Below, piece by piece: positions 52,760-61,673 of a stretch of 64,000 nt of DNA. The stretch covers positions 31,119-95,118 of the forward strand of contig CAXXPK010000004.1 of assembly GCA_963678075.2 (NCBI GenBank). The letters run 5' to 3'. Made by a program: the position numbers and the translations under genes. The first letter of the stretch is position 1. Every line of letters begins with the position of its first letter. Under the pieces are notes generated by a model. It saw only the letters and a list, made by a program, of their open reading frames with translations. It made no database searches and was not told the DNA's origin. The stretch is from Oleispirillum sp963678075. GTDB lineage: Bacteria > Pseudomonadota > Alphaproteobacteria > Rhodospirillales > Rhodospirillaceae.

Positions 52760-54007
52760 GTGAATGGTGACGATTTGACGAATTTTGGTGAACTCGGCCT
52801 CGCCGAGTCATTGTTGCGCGCAGTCGCGGCGGAGGGCTATGAAACCCCCACCGCCATCCAGATTGCGGCAATTCCCTTGGGTTTGGCCGGCCATGACGTG
52901 GTCGGCATCGCGCAGACCGGCACCGGCAAGACCGCTGCCTTTGTTCTGCCGATTCTGCAGCGTCTTTCCACCGAGGCGGTCCGCCCGCAGCCCCGTACCT
53001 GCCGGGCCTTGATTTTGGCTCCCACCCGTGAACTGGCGGCGCAGATCGCCGACTGCATTCGCTCCTATGGCCGTTTCTTGAAGCTGACCTCGACGATCGT
53101 CGTTGGCGGCGTCAAGCCCGGTCCGCAGATCGCGGCCTTGGCCCGTGGTGTCGATATCCTGGTGGCGACGCCGGGCCGTCTGCTCGACCACATGGGCGGC
53201 GGCGCGGTGCGCCTGGACGCCGTTACCACGGTGGTCCTGGACGAAGCCGATCAGATGCTGGACCTGGGCTTCATGCCCGCGATTCGTCGCATTCTGGCGA
53301 AGACCCCGGCGGGGCGTCGGACGGCGCTGTTTTCCGCCACCATGCCGCCGCCGATTCGGCAGTTGGCCGCCGACTTCCTGAAGAATCCGAAGGAAGTGCA
53401 GGCGACTCCGGTGTCGCGTCCGGTGGAGCTGATCGAACAGCGGGTGATCGCGGTGGCTTCCGCCGACAAGCGCGCCGTCCTGGTCGATCTGCTGACGGCG
53501 GAGGCGAAGGGTCGCACCATCGTCTTTACCCGCACCAAGCATGGCGCCGATCGCGTCGTCAAGCAGCTGTTGCAGGCGGGTTTGCCCGCCGCAGCGATCC
53601 ACGGCAATAAAAGCCAAAACCAGAGAACCCGCACGCTGGCCACCTTTAAAAGCGGCGAGACGCGAATCCTGGTGGCAACCGATATCGCGGCACGCGGCAT
53701 CGATATCGATGGGGTGTCCCACGTCGTCAACTTCGAATTGCCCAACGTTCCCGAAGTCTATGTCCACCGCATCGGGCGAACCGCGCGAGCGGGCGCGGCG
53801 GGCATCGCGATCACCTTGTGCGATCCGGCGGAGCGTGGTCTTCTGCGTGACATCGAAAAGTTGATCGCCCGAACTTTGTTGAACGACGGCGGGTCATCCG
53901 CCGCCGCTCCGAAAAACCGGCCCGCGCAGCCGGATCAACGCAAACCCGCAACGGCGAGGCGCCGCCGTCGCAAGACTTCACCGCGAACGCTTCCTAATGC
54001 GGCGTAG
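52760..54007 (+). CDS. DEAD-box RNA helicase (RhlE-like)
   Basis: About 415 residues; start unclear (GTG 52760 or TTG 52775). All helicase motifs are present: Q motif (FGELGLAESLL...TPTAIQ), QTGTGKTAAF (I), PTRELAAQ (Ia), TPGRLLDHM, DEAD, SAT, ATDIAARGIDI, HRIGRTARAG (VI). A Lys/Arg-rich tail (PATARRRRRKTS) supports RNA binding. It precedes a cold shock protein gene, consistent with mRNA remodelling at low temperature or ribosome assembly. Confidence 0.92.
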   Translation: MNGDDLTNFGELGLAESLLRAVAAEGYETPTAIQIAAIPLGLAGHDVVGIAQTGTGKTAAFVLPILQRLSTEAVRPQPRTCRALILAPTRELAAQIADCIRSYGRFLKLTSTIVVGGVKPGPQIAALARGVDILVATPGRLLDHMGGGAVRLDAVTTVVLDEADQMLDLGFMPAIRRILAKTPAGRRTALFSATMPPPIRQLAADFLKNPKEVQATPVSRPVELIEQRVIAVASADKRAVLVDLLTAEAKGRTIVFTRTKHGADRVVKQLLQAGLPAAAIHGNKSQNQRTRTLATFKSGETRILVATDIAARGIDIDGVSHVVNFELPNVPEVYVHRIGRTARAGAAGIAITLCDPAERGLLRDIEKLIARTLLNDGGSSAAAPKNRPAQPDQRKPATARRRRRKTSPRTLPNAA

Positions 54008-54080
54008 AACCAATACCGGGGTTTCAGGAAAGCGTGGACTCCGGTGGCAGACAACATCTCTAAACAAGGAATCGAATAAA

Positions 54081-54290
54081 ATGGCTAACGGTACCGTGAA
54101 GTGGTTCAATACCCAGAAGGGTTATGGCTTCATTCAGCCGGAAGACGGTGGTGCGGACGTGTTCGTGCACATCAGCGCTGTTGAACGCGCCGGTCTGTCC
54201 ACCCTGAACGACGGTCAGAAGGTGAGCTTCGAGCTCCAGCGCGACCCGAAAAAGGGCAAGTCCTCCGCCGTCGATCTGCAGCTGCTCTAA
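54081..54290 (+). CDS. Cold shock domain protein
   Basis: 69 residues from ATG 54081 (AAGGAATCG upstream). Single CSD with both RNP motifs, KGYGFIQ and DVFVHIS. Binds single-stranded RNA/DNA as an RNA chaperone. The 73-nt gap after the helicase gene and its own terminator suggest it can be transcribed separately. Confidence 0.94.
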   Translation: MANGTVKWFNTQKGYGFIQPEDGGADVFVHISAVERAGLSTLNDGQKVSFELQRDPKKGKSSAVDLQLL

Positions 54291-54336
54291 GCTGCGGATT
54301 CAGGGGGCGTCCTTGGCGCCTCCGCTCCACGTTCAG

Positions 54337-54371
54337 CGCCGCGTCCGGGTTTCCCCCGGTCGCGGCGTTTT
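54337..54371 (+). terminator. Intrinsic terminator of the cold shock gene
   Basis: CGCCGCG (54337-54343) with CGCGGCG (54361-54367), the inner stem CCGGG with CCCGG, then TTTT (54368-54371). Confidence 0.75.
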
Positions 54372-54424
54372 GGTATAAGATTCGCCGTAGTCTCCACCGC
54401 CCCGACCGGAGAGCCTATCCCTCC

Positions 54425-56242
54425 ATGGCCCGCCGCGCCAAGCCAAAAGCCAAAACCAAGACCGCGCCCAAGGTCGCGCCGTCCCGTCGCCAGGGTTGGC
54501 GCGCCGCCGTCGTGCGCTGGGGGCTGGCGGTTCTGGTCTGGTGCGGTATTGTGCTGGCCGGGTATCTGATCTTTTGCGCCTATGGTCTGCCCGACATCGA
54601 CGAGGCGGCGCGCGAACTCCGCCGCCCCGCCATGGTGGTGGAGGCCGCCGACGGTCGCCTGCTCGCCACCTATGGCGACCTGCACGGCGGCTATGTCCGC
54701 TTCGCCGATATTTCGCCCCGGCTGGTTCAGGCGTTGCTGGCGACCGAGGACCGGTCCTTCTATTCCCATTTCGGCATCGCGCCGTTGTCGGTGGCGCGGG
54801 CGATGTGGGTCAACCTGCGTTCCGGCGGGGTGCGCCAGGGCGCCAGCACGATTACCCAGCAACTGGCGAAATATCTGTTCCTGTCGCGCGACCGCACCAT
54901 CCATCGCAAGGTGCAGGAGTTGCTGCTGGCCTTCTGGCTGGAGGCGAAATTCGACAAGAACCAGATTCTCGCCCTCTATTTCAACTGCGTCTATTTCGGC
55001 GGCGGCACCCACGGCATCGAGGCGGCGGCGCGGCGGTTCTATGGCCGGTCGGCCAAGGACGTGGATGTCTATCAGGCCGCCGTCCTGGTTGGCGCGCTGA
55101 AGGCGCCGTCGCGCTATAATCCGCTGTCCTCGCCCGAGGCCTCGGACCGTCGCGCCCGGCAGGTGATTCGCAACATGGTGGTCGCCGGGTATCTGACCGA
55201 TGATCAGGCCGTCCGCGTGCCGCACCGCGCCGCGATCGGCGCAGGGGAAGGAACCCGCGCCCGCTTTTTCGCCGACTGGGTGCTGAATACGGTGGGCGAC
55301 CGCTTGGGGGCGCCCGATCGCGACCTGTGGGTGCGCTCTACCCTTGACCCGTGCGCCCAGAAAATCGCCGAGGAGGCCTTGGACTCCACCCTGAATCGCG
55401 AGGGAGAGAAACACAAAGTCGGCGAAGGCGCGGTGGTGGTGATGGATCGCGCCGGCGCGGTGCGCGCCCTGGTCGGCGGTCGCGCCTATGTGTCGGGCGG
55501 CTTCAACCGTGCCACCCAAGCGGTGCGGCAGCCCGGCTCGACGGTCAAGCCGTTCGTCTATCTGACCGCGTTCGCGCGCGGGCTTTCCCCCGACACGATG
55601 GTCGACGACGCGCCGGTCAGGATCGGCGCGTGGTCGCCGCATAACGTCGATGGCCGTTATCACGGCACGGTCAGCCTGCGCACGGCGCTGGTCCATTCCT
55701 TCAACACCGTGCCGGTGCGCCTGTGGCAAAGCCTGGGCGCGGCGCCGATCCTCGACACCCTGGCCCGCGTCGGCCTGCCGCAGGCCGACGATGCCGGACC
55801 CAGCGTCGTGTTGGGCAGCGGATCGACCACCTTGCTTGACCTGACCGCCGCCTATGCCGCGCTGGCCAACGGCGGCATTGGGGTGTGGCCGCGCGGCCTG
55901 GACACGGTGCGTGACGCGCAGGGCCGTATTCTCGATCGTCCCGGCGGCGGCGGTCCCGGTCGTGTCGCCGATGCCGCCGCCACGGCCCAGGTGGTGGAGA
56001 TTTTGTCCGCAGTGTTGACCGAAGGCACCGGGCGCCAAGCCCGTCCGGCGGTCCCGGCGGCGGGCAAGACCGGCACCACCCAGAATAGCCGCGATGCCTG
56101 GTTCGTCGGCTTCACCGACCGCTACGTGGTCGGGATCTGGCTGGGCAATGACGACAACTCCCCGATGAAAGGGGTCGGCGGCGGCACCCTCCCCGCCCGC
56201 ATCTGGCGGGATATCGTCAATCGCTTGCACGGGGCCGGGTGA
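54425..56242 (+). CDS. Class A penicillin-binding protein (PBP1-type)
   Basis: 605 residues. A basic cytoplasmic start and one membrane helix (about 28-50), then the GT51 transglycosylase domain (EDRSFYSHFGI, QGASTITQQLAKYLFL) and the transpeptidase with RQPGSTVKPFVYL (active-site Ser-x-x-Lys), SFNT and GKTGTTQNS. Polymerises and crosslinks peptidoglycan. Shorter than E. coli PBP1a, closer to PBP1C/2D-type enzymes; I cannot name the exact class. Confidence 0.93.
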   Translation: MARRAKPKAKTKTAPKVAPSRRQGWRAAVVRWGLAVLVWCGIVLAGYLIFCAYGLPDIDEAARELRRPAMVVEAADGRLLATYGDLHGGYVRFADISPRLVQALLATEDRSFYSHFGIAPLSVARAMWVNLRSGGVRQGASTITQQLAKYLFLSRDRTIHRKVQELLLAFWLEAKFDKNQILALYFNCVYFGGGTHGIEAAARRFYGRSAKDVDVYQAAVLVGALKAPSRYNPLSSPEASDRRARQVIRNMVVAGYLTDDQAVRVPHRAAIGAGEGTRARFFADWVLNTVGDRLGAPDRDLWVRSTLDPCAQKIAEEALDSTLNREGEKHKVGEGAVVVMDRAGAVRALVGGRAYVSGGFNRATQAVRQPGSTVKPFVYLTAFARGLSPDTMVDDAPVRIGAWSPHNVDGRYHGTVSLRTALVHSFNTVPVRLWQSLGAAPILDTLARVGLPQADDAGPSVVLGSGSTTLLDLTAAYAALANGGIGVWPRGLDTVRDAQGRILDRPGGGGPGRVADAAATAQVVEILSAVLTEGTGRQARPAVPAAGKTGTTQNSRDAWFVGFTDRYVVGIWLGNDDNSPMKGVGGGTLPARIWRDIVNRLHGAG

Positions 56243-56419
56243 GGGAAGCTTTGCGGGCTCCGCCCCCACCCGCAAAGGGCCGAGGACCCTTTGATCCCAT
56301 TTCTGGTTCCTTGCGCGAAGCGCCAGAGAATCGTCGTGCGGCGTGACGGTTGATTGCCGCTTCGCGGCGAGAACCAAAGGGGAGGCGCGGAGGGACCAAG
56401 TCCCTTCGCACGTGTTTTC
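56243..56419 (+). repeat. Mosaic intergenic repeat, copy G (most complete)
   Basis: Left module GGGCTCCGCCCCCACCCGCA, then AAAGGG and CCCTTTGATCCCAT (56254-56300). The core 56305-56375 (71 bp) has ends GGTTCCTTGCGCGAAGCG and CGCTTCGCGGCGAGAACC, inverted and matching at 14 of 18. Right hairpin GCGGAGGGAC (56387-56396) with GTCCCTTCGC (56400-56409), then GTTTTCC. It lies between two convergent genes. Confidence 0.65.
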
Positions 56420-56421
56420 CT

Positions 56422-57177
56422 TTATGTCCGTTTTGGCGGTCCGACACGGTGGAGTTCGGCGGCGTGGCGTTTCAGCCAGGCGCGGGCCTTGGCGGCATTG
56501 GGGTCGAGGGCCGCGACGACGGCCCAGAATTTCGGGCCGTGGGACATTTCCGCCAGGTGCGCCACCTCGTGCGCGGCGACATAGGTCAGCGCCGCCGGGG
56601 GGGCAAGGATCAGCCGCCAGGAAAAGCGCAAGGTCCCATCGGCGGCGCAGCTGCCCCAGCGGCCCCGTGGGTCGGCGACACGGATGCCCTTCAGCGGGCG
56701 GGGGGGGAAGGCGGCGGCGCGGGCGACGGCGTTGGTTACCGCGTCTTTCAAGGCGGCCTCGGCGGCGCGGATCAGGGCGTCGCGCACCTGGCGGGGCAGG
56801 TGTTCGGGGCGGCCGCCGACGCGCAGCAGGCCCTGGGTTTCGTCCAGTTCGGTGCGGGTGCCGGTTCCTCGGACGATGGTCAGGGTCTGGCCGAGAAAGG
56901 GGATGGTCGTTCCCTCGGCGAAGGCGCGGCGCGGCGGCAAATGGGCGGCCTGGGTGTTCAGGCGAGCCGCGTGTTCTTCCAGGAAGGCATGGATGGTTGC
57001 CGCCGAACAGCGCGCCGGGGCGCCGACTCGCAGGCTGTCGCTGACCGCGCACAGGCGCAGGCTGATGCGGCGGCTGCCGATGCGGCGGGCGACGATCAGC
57101 GGCCAGTCGTCGCCGTTGACCGGCCAACGGTCGGGAAGGTCGGCGGCGCGCGGGCGGCGCGGCAGGGAAAAAATCAC
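56422..57177 (-). CDS. ygjP: YgjP-like zinc metallopeptidase-fold protein (M48/DUF45)
   Basis: 251 residues from GTG 57177, which overlaps the ycgN stop and has GGAGG 4 nt before. The C-terminal DUF45 region has WGSCAADGTLRFSWRLI and the zinc site HEVAHLAEMSHGPKFW (HExxH plus a third His). Cytoplasmic predicted peptidase; role unsettled. Confidence 0.88.
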   Translation of the reverse strand: MIFSLPRRPRAADLPDRWPVNGDDWPLIVARRIGSRRISLRLCAVSDSLRVGAPARCSAATIHAFLEEHAARLNTQAAHLPPRRAFAEGTTIPFLGQTLTIVRGTGTRTELDETQGLLRVGGRPEHLPRQVRDALIRAAEAALKDAVTNAVARAAAFPPRPLKGIRVADPRGRWGSCAADGTLRFSWRLILAPPAALTYVAAHEVAHLAEMSHGPKFWAVVAALDPNAAKARAWLKRHAAELHRVGPPKRT

Positions 57178-57614
57178 AGGTCCTCCCACGCCACCACATA
57201 GTCCTCAAGGTCGATCACCTGATCCTCGCGCACGCAGCGGCCGCACACCGAAACGTGGGCGCGGTGCACCGTTTCCGGGTCGCCGCTGACCAGGGGATGC
57301 CATGCGGGCAGGGGCTTGCCTTCGGCCAGCAGGCGGTGGGCGCAGGTTCGTGGCAGCCACGAAAAGGTGTGCGCGCCCGTCGCGGTCAGGCGTACGCAGT
57401 CCGGCACCTTGAGGCGCCGTTGCGGATAGTCGGTGCAGCGGGCGGTGGACAGGTCCAGCAGCACGCAGGCGACGTTGGTGAAGGCGATGTCGCCGCTGTC
57501 TTCGTCCTGAAGCTTGTGCAGGCAGCATTTGCCGCAGCCGTCGCACAGGGATTCCCATTCGTCGTGGGACATCCGGTTCAGGGGTTTGTCTTCCCAAAAG
57601 CGGTTTGTACTCAT
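57174..57614 (-). CDS. ycgN: YcgN/YkgJ-family Cys-cluster protein
   Basis: 146 residues. Eight conserved Cys, with CDGCGKCCLHK near the start and VSVCGRCVRED near the end, as in the UPF0260/YkgJ zinc- or iron-binding family. Its start overlaps the last frame of the cobB relic (ATGA), and its end overlaps ygjP, so the three once formed an operon. Confidence 0.9.
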   Translation of the reverse strand: MSTNRFWEDKPLNRMSHDEWESLCDGCGKCCLHKLQDEDSGDIAFTNVACVLLDLSTARCTDYPQRRLKVPDCVRLTATGAHTFSWLPRTCAHRLLAEGKPLPAWHPLVSGDPETVHRAHVSVCGRCVREDQVIDLEDYVVAWEDL

Positions 57615-58101
57615 GGTTCGTCGCGGTCGATCAGATGCATGAAGGAGCCGAGGACGCCCCCGCCGTGCGCCAGCCGTTCAAGACCGCCGGATAGCAGAAG
57701 GCGAAGGCGACGTCCTTCGCCACCGCGATGCGTTGCCCCAGGGGCGGCAGCGGGCAGGGGGTGGCGAGGGCGGCGTGGGTCGCGGCGGTCAGGATCTCCA
57801 GGTGGCGACCCATGCCGACGTTGTTGAAGATCACGCCCTCGGCGACAACCAGTTCGGCCCCGCGCTGTACGTCGCCGATCAGTCCGGCGATGGTGGCGGG
57901 GCGCATCGCCCAGGTGTCGAGGTTGAGGCACGGTCGCCCGGTCGCCGCCGCGTGAAAAGCGGGGTCGATGTAGTCCGGCCCGACCTTGGCCGATGCGACC
58001 TTGACCCCACGCCGCGCCAGGGCGCGCAGGATGCCCAGGGTGGCGAGGGTCTTTCCCGAGCCGGAGGCGGGCGCGGCAAGGATGAAACCGGGAGTTTTCA
58101 A
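57611..58101 (-). pseudogene. cobB: Cobyrinate a,c-diamide synthase (CobB) reduced by several deletions
   Basis: The N-terminal P-loop part is intact (LAAPASGSGKTLATLG, KVGPDYIDPAFH, LNLDTWAM). After LVVAEGV the sequence skips about 80 residues to IFNNVGMGRHLEIL, then to LPPLGQRIAVAKDVAFAFCYPAVLNGWR (glutaminase-domain start), and then after another deletion and a frame change to GSFMHLIDRDEP, the normal end, at 57611. Total 491 bp against about 1.3 kb for an intact gene. Its end still couples to ycgN. The enzyme amidates the corrin ring in B12 synthesis; clearly dead here. Confidence 0.85.
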
Positions 58102-58189
58102 CGCAGCGATCCTATGGCGGTGGTCAGGGCCTGCGCGATCGGCGGCCTCGCCGCCGTCGCCGTTCTGGTCGTGGTCTGGGGCGTCTAGG

Positions 58190-58282
58190 GAAAACCAGGC
58201 CGGGCTCCGCCCACACCCGCAAAGGGCCTTGGGCCCTTTGATCCCATTTGATGGTTTCTGCGCGAAGCCCCTGCTCTGGCTC
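58190..58282 (+). repeat. Mosaic intergenic repeat, copy H (partial)
   Basis: Left module GGGCTCCGCCCACACCCGCA and AAAGGGCC (58220-58227) with GGGCCCTTTGATCCCAT (58231-58247). Then only one core end, GGTTTCTGCGCGAAGC (58253-58268). The other core end and the right module are missing, cut at the yciI 3' end. Confidence 0.55.
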
Positions 58283-58531
58283 TTACTCCGTCAGCGACAG
58301 AACGTGCTTGAACGGATGGACCGTGACGTTGGCGAACAGTCCGGCCTTGGCATAGGGGTCGGCGGCCTCGACCACCAGCAGCGAGCCGATCATCTGGGTC
58401 CCATCGTCGGATAGCAGCGGCCCGCCGATCACGATCGGTTGGGTCTTGGCGAAGGCCAGATGGTCGGTGCGGTTGGCAAGGCGCAGATCGAGGGCGCCGG
58501 GCTTGTCGAGGCAGGTGACGGCGAACAGCAT
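58283..58531 (-). CDS. yciI: YciI-family protein
   Basis: 82 residues from ATG 58531. Ferredoxin-like fold with MLFAVTCLDKPGALDLRL, the conserved His (DHLAFAKTQPIVIGGPLL) and the Asp-Pro-Tyr-Ala pair (VEAADPYAKAGLF). Possible small-molecule hydrolase or chaperone-like protein. 26 bp downstream of gpsA. Confidence 0.9.
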   Translation of the reverse strand: MLFAVTCLDKPGALDLRLANRTDHLAFAKTQPIVIGGPLLSDDGTQMIGSLLVVEAADPYAKAGLFANVTVHPFKHVLSLTE

Positions 58532-58557
58532 GGCGGAAGGCTCCTTCGTCTCCGGGG

Positions 58558-59550
58558 TCAGTCGCGTTCCGCCCTTAGGGGCCGGGACAGCAAATCGGTG
58601 ATCGTGGCGTCGATGTCGGCGCCGTCGAACAGCACCGCGGCGATGGCGGCGGCGATCGGCATGTCGATGCCGGTCTTGGCGGCCAGGTCGCGGGCCGCGC
58701 GGGCGGTGGCGACGCCTTCGGTGACGGCGCGGCGTTCGCCCAGGATCTCGGCGAGGGGTCGGCCCTGCCCCAGGGCGGCGCCCAGCGAGAAGTTGCGCGA
58801 CAGCATCGAGGTCGCGGTGAGGATCAAATCGCCCAGTCCGGCCAGTCCCATCAGGGAAACCGGATTGGCGCCCTTGGCCACCGCCAGACGGGTGATTTCG
58901 GCCATGCCGCGGGTGATCAGCCCGGCCTGCGCGTTGTGGCCGAGGCTGCGCCCGGACACGATGCCGCAGGCGATCGCCAGCACGTTCTTGACGGCGCCGC
59001 CGACCTCGGCCGCGATCACGTCCTGCGACCAATAGGGGCGGAAGGTGGGGGTGCCGACGGCGTGCGCCAGACGACGGGCCAGGGCCTCGTCGCGGCAGGC
59101 CAGGGTGATCGCGGTGGGCATGCCCTTCGCCACTTCGGAGGCGAAGGTGGGGCCGGACAGCACCCCCCAGGGCGCGCGCGGCAGTTCCTGGGCGAGAATA
59201 TCGCTCATCAGGGCGAAGGAGCCTTCCTCGATTCCCTTCGAGCACATCAGCACCGGCACCTCGTTGCGATAGTGGCGGCCAAAGGGTCGCAGCACCGGGC
59301 GCACGAATTGCGCCGGGGTCACCCACAGGACGATGTCGGCGGCGGCGATGTCCTTCAGGTCGGTGGTGGCGACGATGGTGTCGTCCAGGCGCACGCCGGG
59401 CAGGAAGACGCCGTTTTCATGGACGGCGTTGATGCCCTCGACCACGTCGGTTTCATGCGCCCACAGGGTGACCGGGCGCCCGGCCTTGGCCGCAGTGATG
59501 GCGAGCGCGGTACCCCAGGCGCCCGCCCCGACGATGCCGATCCGTTCCAT
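58558..59550 (-). CDS. gpsA: Glycerol-3-phosphate dehydrogenase [NAD(P)+]
   Basis: 330 residues. NAD-binding GIVGAGAWGTALAI, catalytic-region SGPTFASEVAKG, EVGGAVKNVLAIACG (substrate Lys) and GLAGLGDLILT. Makes sn-glycerol-3-phosphate for phospholipids. In the usual tsaD-gpsA-yciI order. Confidence 0.96.
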   Translation of the reverse strand: MERIGIVGAGAWGTALAITAAKAGRPVTLWAHETDVVEGINAVHENGVFLPGVRLDDTIVATTDLKDIAAADIVLWVTPAQFVRPVLRPFGRHYRNEVPVLMCSKGIEEGSFALMSDILAQELPRAPWGVLSGPTFASEVAKGMPTAITLACRDEALARRLAHAVGTPTFRPYWSQDVIAAEVGGAVKNVLAIACGIVSGRSLGHNAQAGLITRGMAEITRLAVAKGANPVSLMGLAGLGDLILTATSMLSRNFSLGAALGQGRPLAEILGERRAVTEGVATARAARDLAAKTGIDMPIAAAIAAVLFDGADIDATITDLLSRPLRAERD

Positions 59551-59575
59551 GCGTCATGTCCCCCGTTGTGGTTGG

Positions 59576-60631
59576 TCAGGCCTTGACACCGGCGCCGCGC
59601 GCTTTCGGCGCGGTGTCGTCCAGCGGCCAGCGTGGACGCGGTTTGAAGTTCAGGGCATCGCCGCCGCCCACGCGCAGCCGTTCGACCCCCGCCCAGGCGA
59701 TTATCGCGCCGTTGTCGGTGCAGAGTTGCAGGGGCGGCGCGACGAAGGCAAGCCCGGATTTTTCCACCAGGGTTTGCAGCGCGGCGCGCAAGGCGGAATT
59801 GGCGGCGACGCCGCCCGCCACCACCAGATGGCGGCCCGCCGGGTGCTCGGCCTTGAAGGCGGCGATGGCGGGCTTCAGACGGCCGCACAGGGTCTCGGTG
59901 ACGGCGGCCTGGAATCCGGCGCACAGATCGGCGATGTCCTGGTCCGAGGGCGTCGCGGGCAGGTGTTGCAAGGTCTGGCGCACTGCGGTTTTTAGACCGG
60001 AGAACGAAAAGTTGAAGCCCGCCGCCCGCAACATCGGGCGCGGCAGGGGGAAGCGTGCCGGGTCGCCGCCCGCCGCGCGGCGTTCGATTTCCGGTCCGCC
60101 GGGATAGGGCAGGCCCATCATCTTCGCCCCCTTGTCGAAGGCCTCGCCCGCCGCGTCGTCGATGGTGGTGCCGAGGCGGCGGTAATCGCCCGGTCCCTTG
60201 ACGATCAGGGTCTGGCAATGCCCGCCCGAGGTCAGCAGCAGCAGAAAGGGGAACGGCACGTCGTCGGACAGGCGGGCGGTGAGGGCGTGGCCCTCCAGGT
60301 GGTTGACGGCGACGAACGGGATGCCGCGCGCCGCCGCGATCGCCTTGGCCGCGACCACCCCGACCAGGACGCCGCCGATCAGCCCCGGCCCGGCGGCGGC
60401 GGCCACCGCGTCGATGTCGTCGATGGTCAGCCCGGCGTCGTCCAGGGCCTGACGCAGCACCACGTCGATGTGGGCCAAATGCGCCCGCGCCGCGATTTCC
60501 GGGACCACGCCGCCATAGGGGCGGTGAATGGCGATTTGCGAGGCGACGACGTTGGACAGCACGCGGCGGTCGTCGGTGACGACGGCGGCGGCGGTTTCAT
60601 CGCAACTGGTTTCAATGCCGAGGACGATCAT
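59576..60631 (-). CDS. tsaD: tRNA threonylcarbamoyladenosine transferase TsaD (intact copy)
   Basis: 351 residues. ASKHA fold with ETSCDETAAAVV, the iron-binding His pair in NHLEGHALTARL, GGHCQTLIV, YPGGPEIERRA and VAGGVAANSALR. Transfers the threonylcarbamoyl group to A37 together with TsaB (8.7 kb) and TsaE. Divergent from hemC. Most of this gene is repeated at 62902-63799. Confidence 0.95.
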   Translation of the reverse strand: MIVLGIETSCDETAAAVVTDDRRVLSNVVASQIAIHRPYGGVVPEIAARAHLAHIDVVLRQALDDAGLTIDDIDAVAAAAGPGLIGGVLVGVVAAKAIAAARGIPFVAVNHLEGHALTARLSDDVPFPFLLLLTSGGHCQTLIVKGPGDYRRLGTTIDDAAGEAFDKGAKMMGLPYPGGPEIERRAAGGDPARFPLPRPMLRAAGFNFSFSGLKTAVRQTLQHLPATPSDQDIADLCAGFQAAVTETLCGRLKPAIAAFKAEHPAGRHLVVAGGVAANSALRAALQTLVEKSGLAFVAPPLQLCTDNGAIIAWAGVERLRVGGGDALNFKPRPRWPLDDTAPKARGAGVKA

Positions 60632-60731
60632 GGCCCCATCAAATACCGCTTTGCAGGCGCGGAGCCAACCACTACAAATCCGAAGGATCGCGAAAAGATG
60701 CGGTCCCGTTCCGGTTTGTTACGAGTTTCCG

Positions 60732-61659
60732 ATGACCGATACACCTCTTTTGACGATTGGCACCCGTGGCAGCCCGCTGGCGGTCGCCCAGACCGAGGCG
60801 GTGGCCACCGCCTTGCGCGCCGTGGTGCCGGAACTGGTGGCAAGGGGCGCCATCGCGGTCGAGATCATCAAGACCACCGGTGACCGTATCCTCGACCGTC
60901 CGCTGGCCGAGGCGGGTGGCAAGGGGCTGTTCACCAAGGAAATCGACGAGGCGATGCTGGATCGCCGCATCGACATCGCGGTGCATTCGATGAAGGACGT
61001 GCCGACCTGGCTGCCCGACGGCATCGTGCTGCCTTGCATGCTGCCGCGCGAGGACCCGCGCGACGCCCTGTTGTCGGACAAGGCGACCGGTCTGGCCGAT
61101 TTGCCTTCGGGCGCGGTGGTCGGCACCGCCAGCCTGCGGCGCGGCGCCTTTCTGCTGGCGCGGCGGCCCGACCTTAAGGTGGTGTCGTTTCGCGGCAACG
61201 TGCAGTCGCGGCTGGCGAAGCTGGCCGACGGCGTGGTTGATGCGACGCTGCTGGCGCTGGCCGGTCTGAAACGTTTGGGGATGGCGGAACGCGCCCGCCG
61301 CGATCCTGTCGGTGGAGGATATGCTGCCCGCCGTGGCGCAGGGCGCCATCGGCATCACCTGTCGCGCCGCCGACGACCGCGCCCTGGATTGGCTGGCGCG
61401 CATCAACGATGCCGCGACGGTGAGCGCGGTGACCTGCGAACGGGCCTTCCTGACGGTGCTGGACGGGTCCTGCCGCACACCGATCGGTGGCTTGGCTACC
61501 CTGGATGCGGAGGGGCGGATCGCCTTTGTCGGGCGGTTGGCGCGGACCGACGGCGGTTGCGTTTTCGAGACGCGGCGGGCCGGGGACGCGGCCGACGCGG
61601 CGGCGCTGGGCGCCGACGCCGGGGCCGAGGTCAAGGCCGCTTCCGGCGGTTGCGCCTGA
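60732..61659 (+). pseudogene. hemC: Porphobilinogen deaminase HemC, frameshifted in this copy
   Basis: Normal through IGTRGSPLAVAQTEAV, VHSMKDVPTWLP, RGNVQSRLAKL and AGLKRLGMAERA near 61293. The expected next block AILSVEDMLPAVAQGAIGI is present in another frame from about 61303, running to the cofactor-binding Cys (DGSCRTPIGGLA) and the end at 61659. The size (928 bp) is not a multiple of three, consistent with a one-base loss or gain near 61295. Read literally, the first frame stays open into hemD. Heme synthesis needs this enzyme, so either an intact copy exists (a second hemC start is at 63900) or this is a base-call error. Confidence 0.8.
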
Positions 61660-61673
61660 AAGGGAGGGGCGGC

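Noticed and set aside
58114..58188. 24-codon plus-strand frame encoding a hydrophobic peptide (MAVVRACAIGGL...)
   Set aside because: Could be a tiny membrane peptide, but no clear ribosome-binding site and it lies beside the cobB relic; too weak to list.
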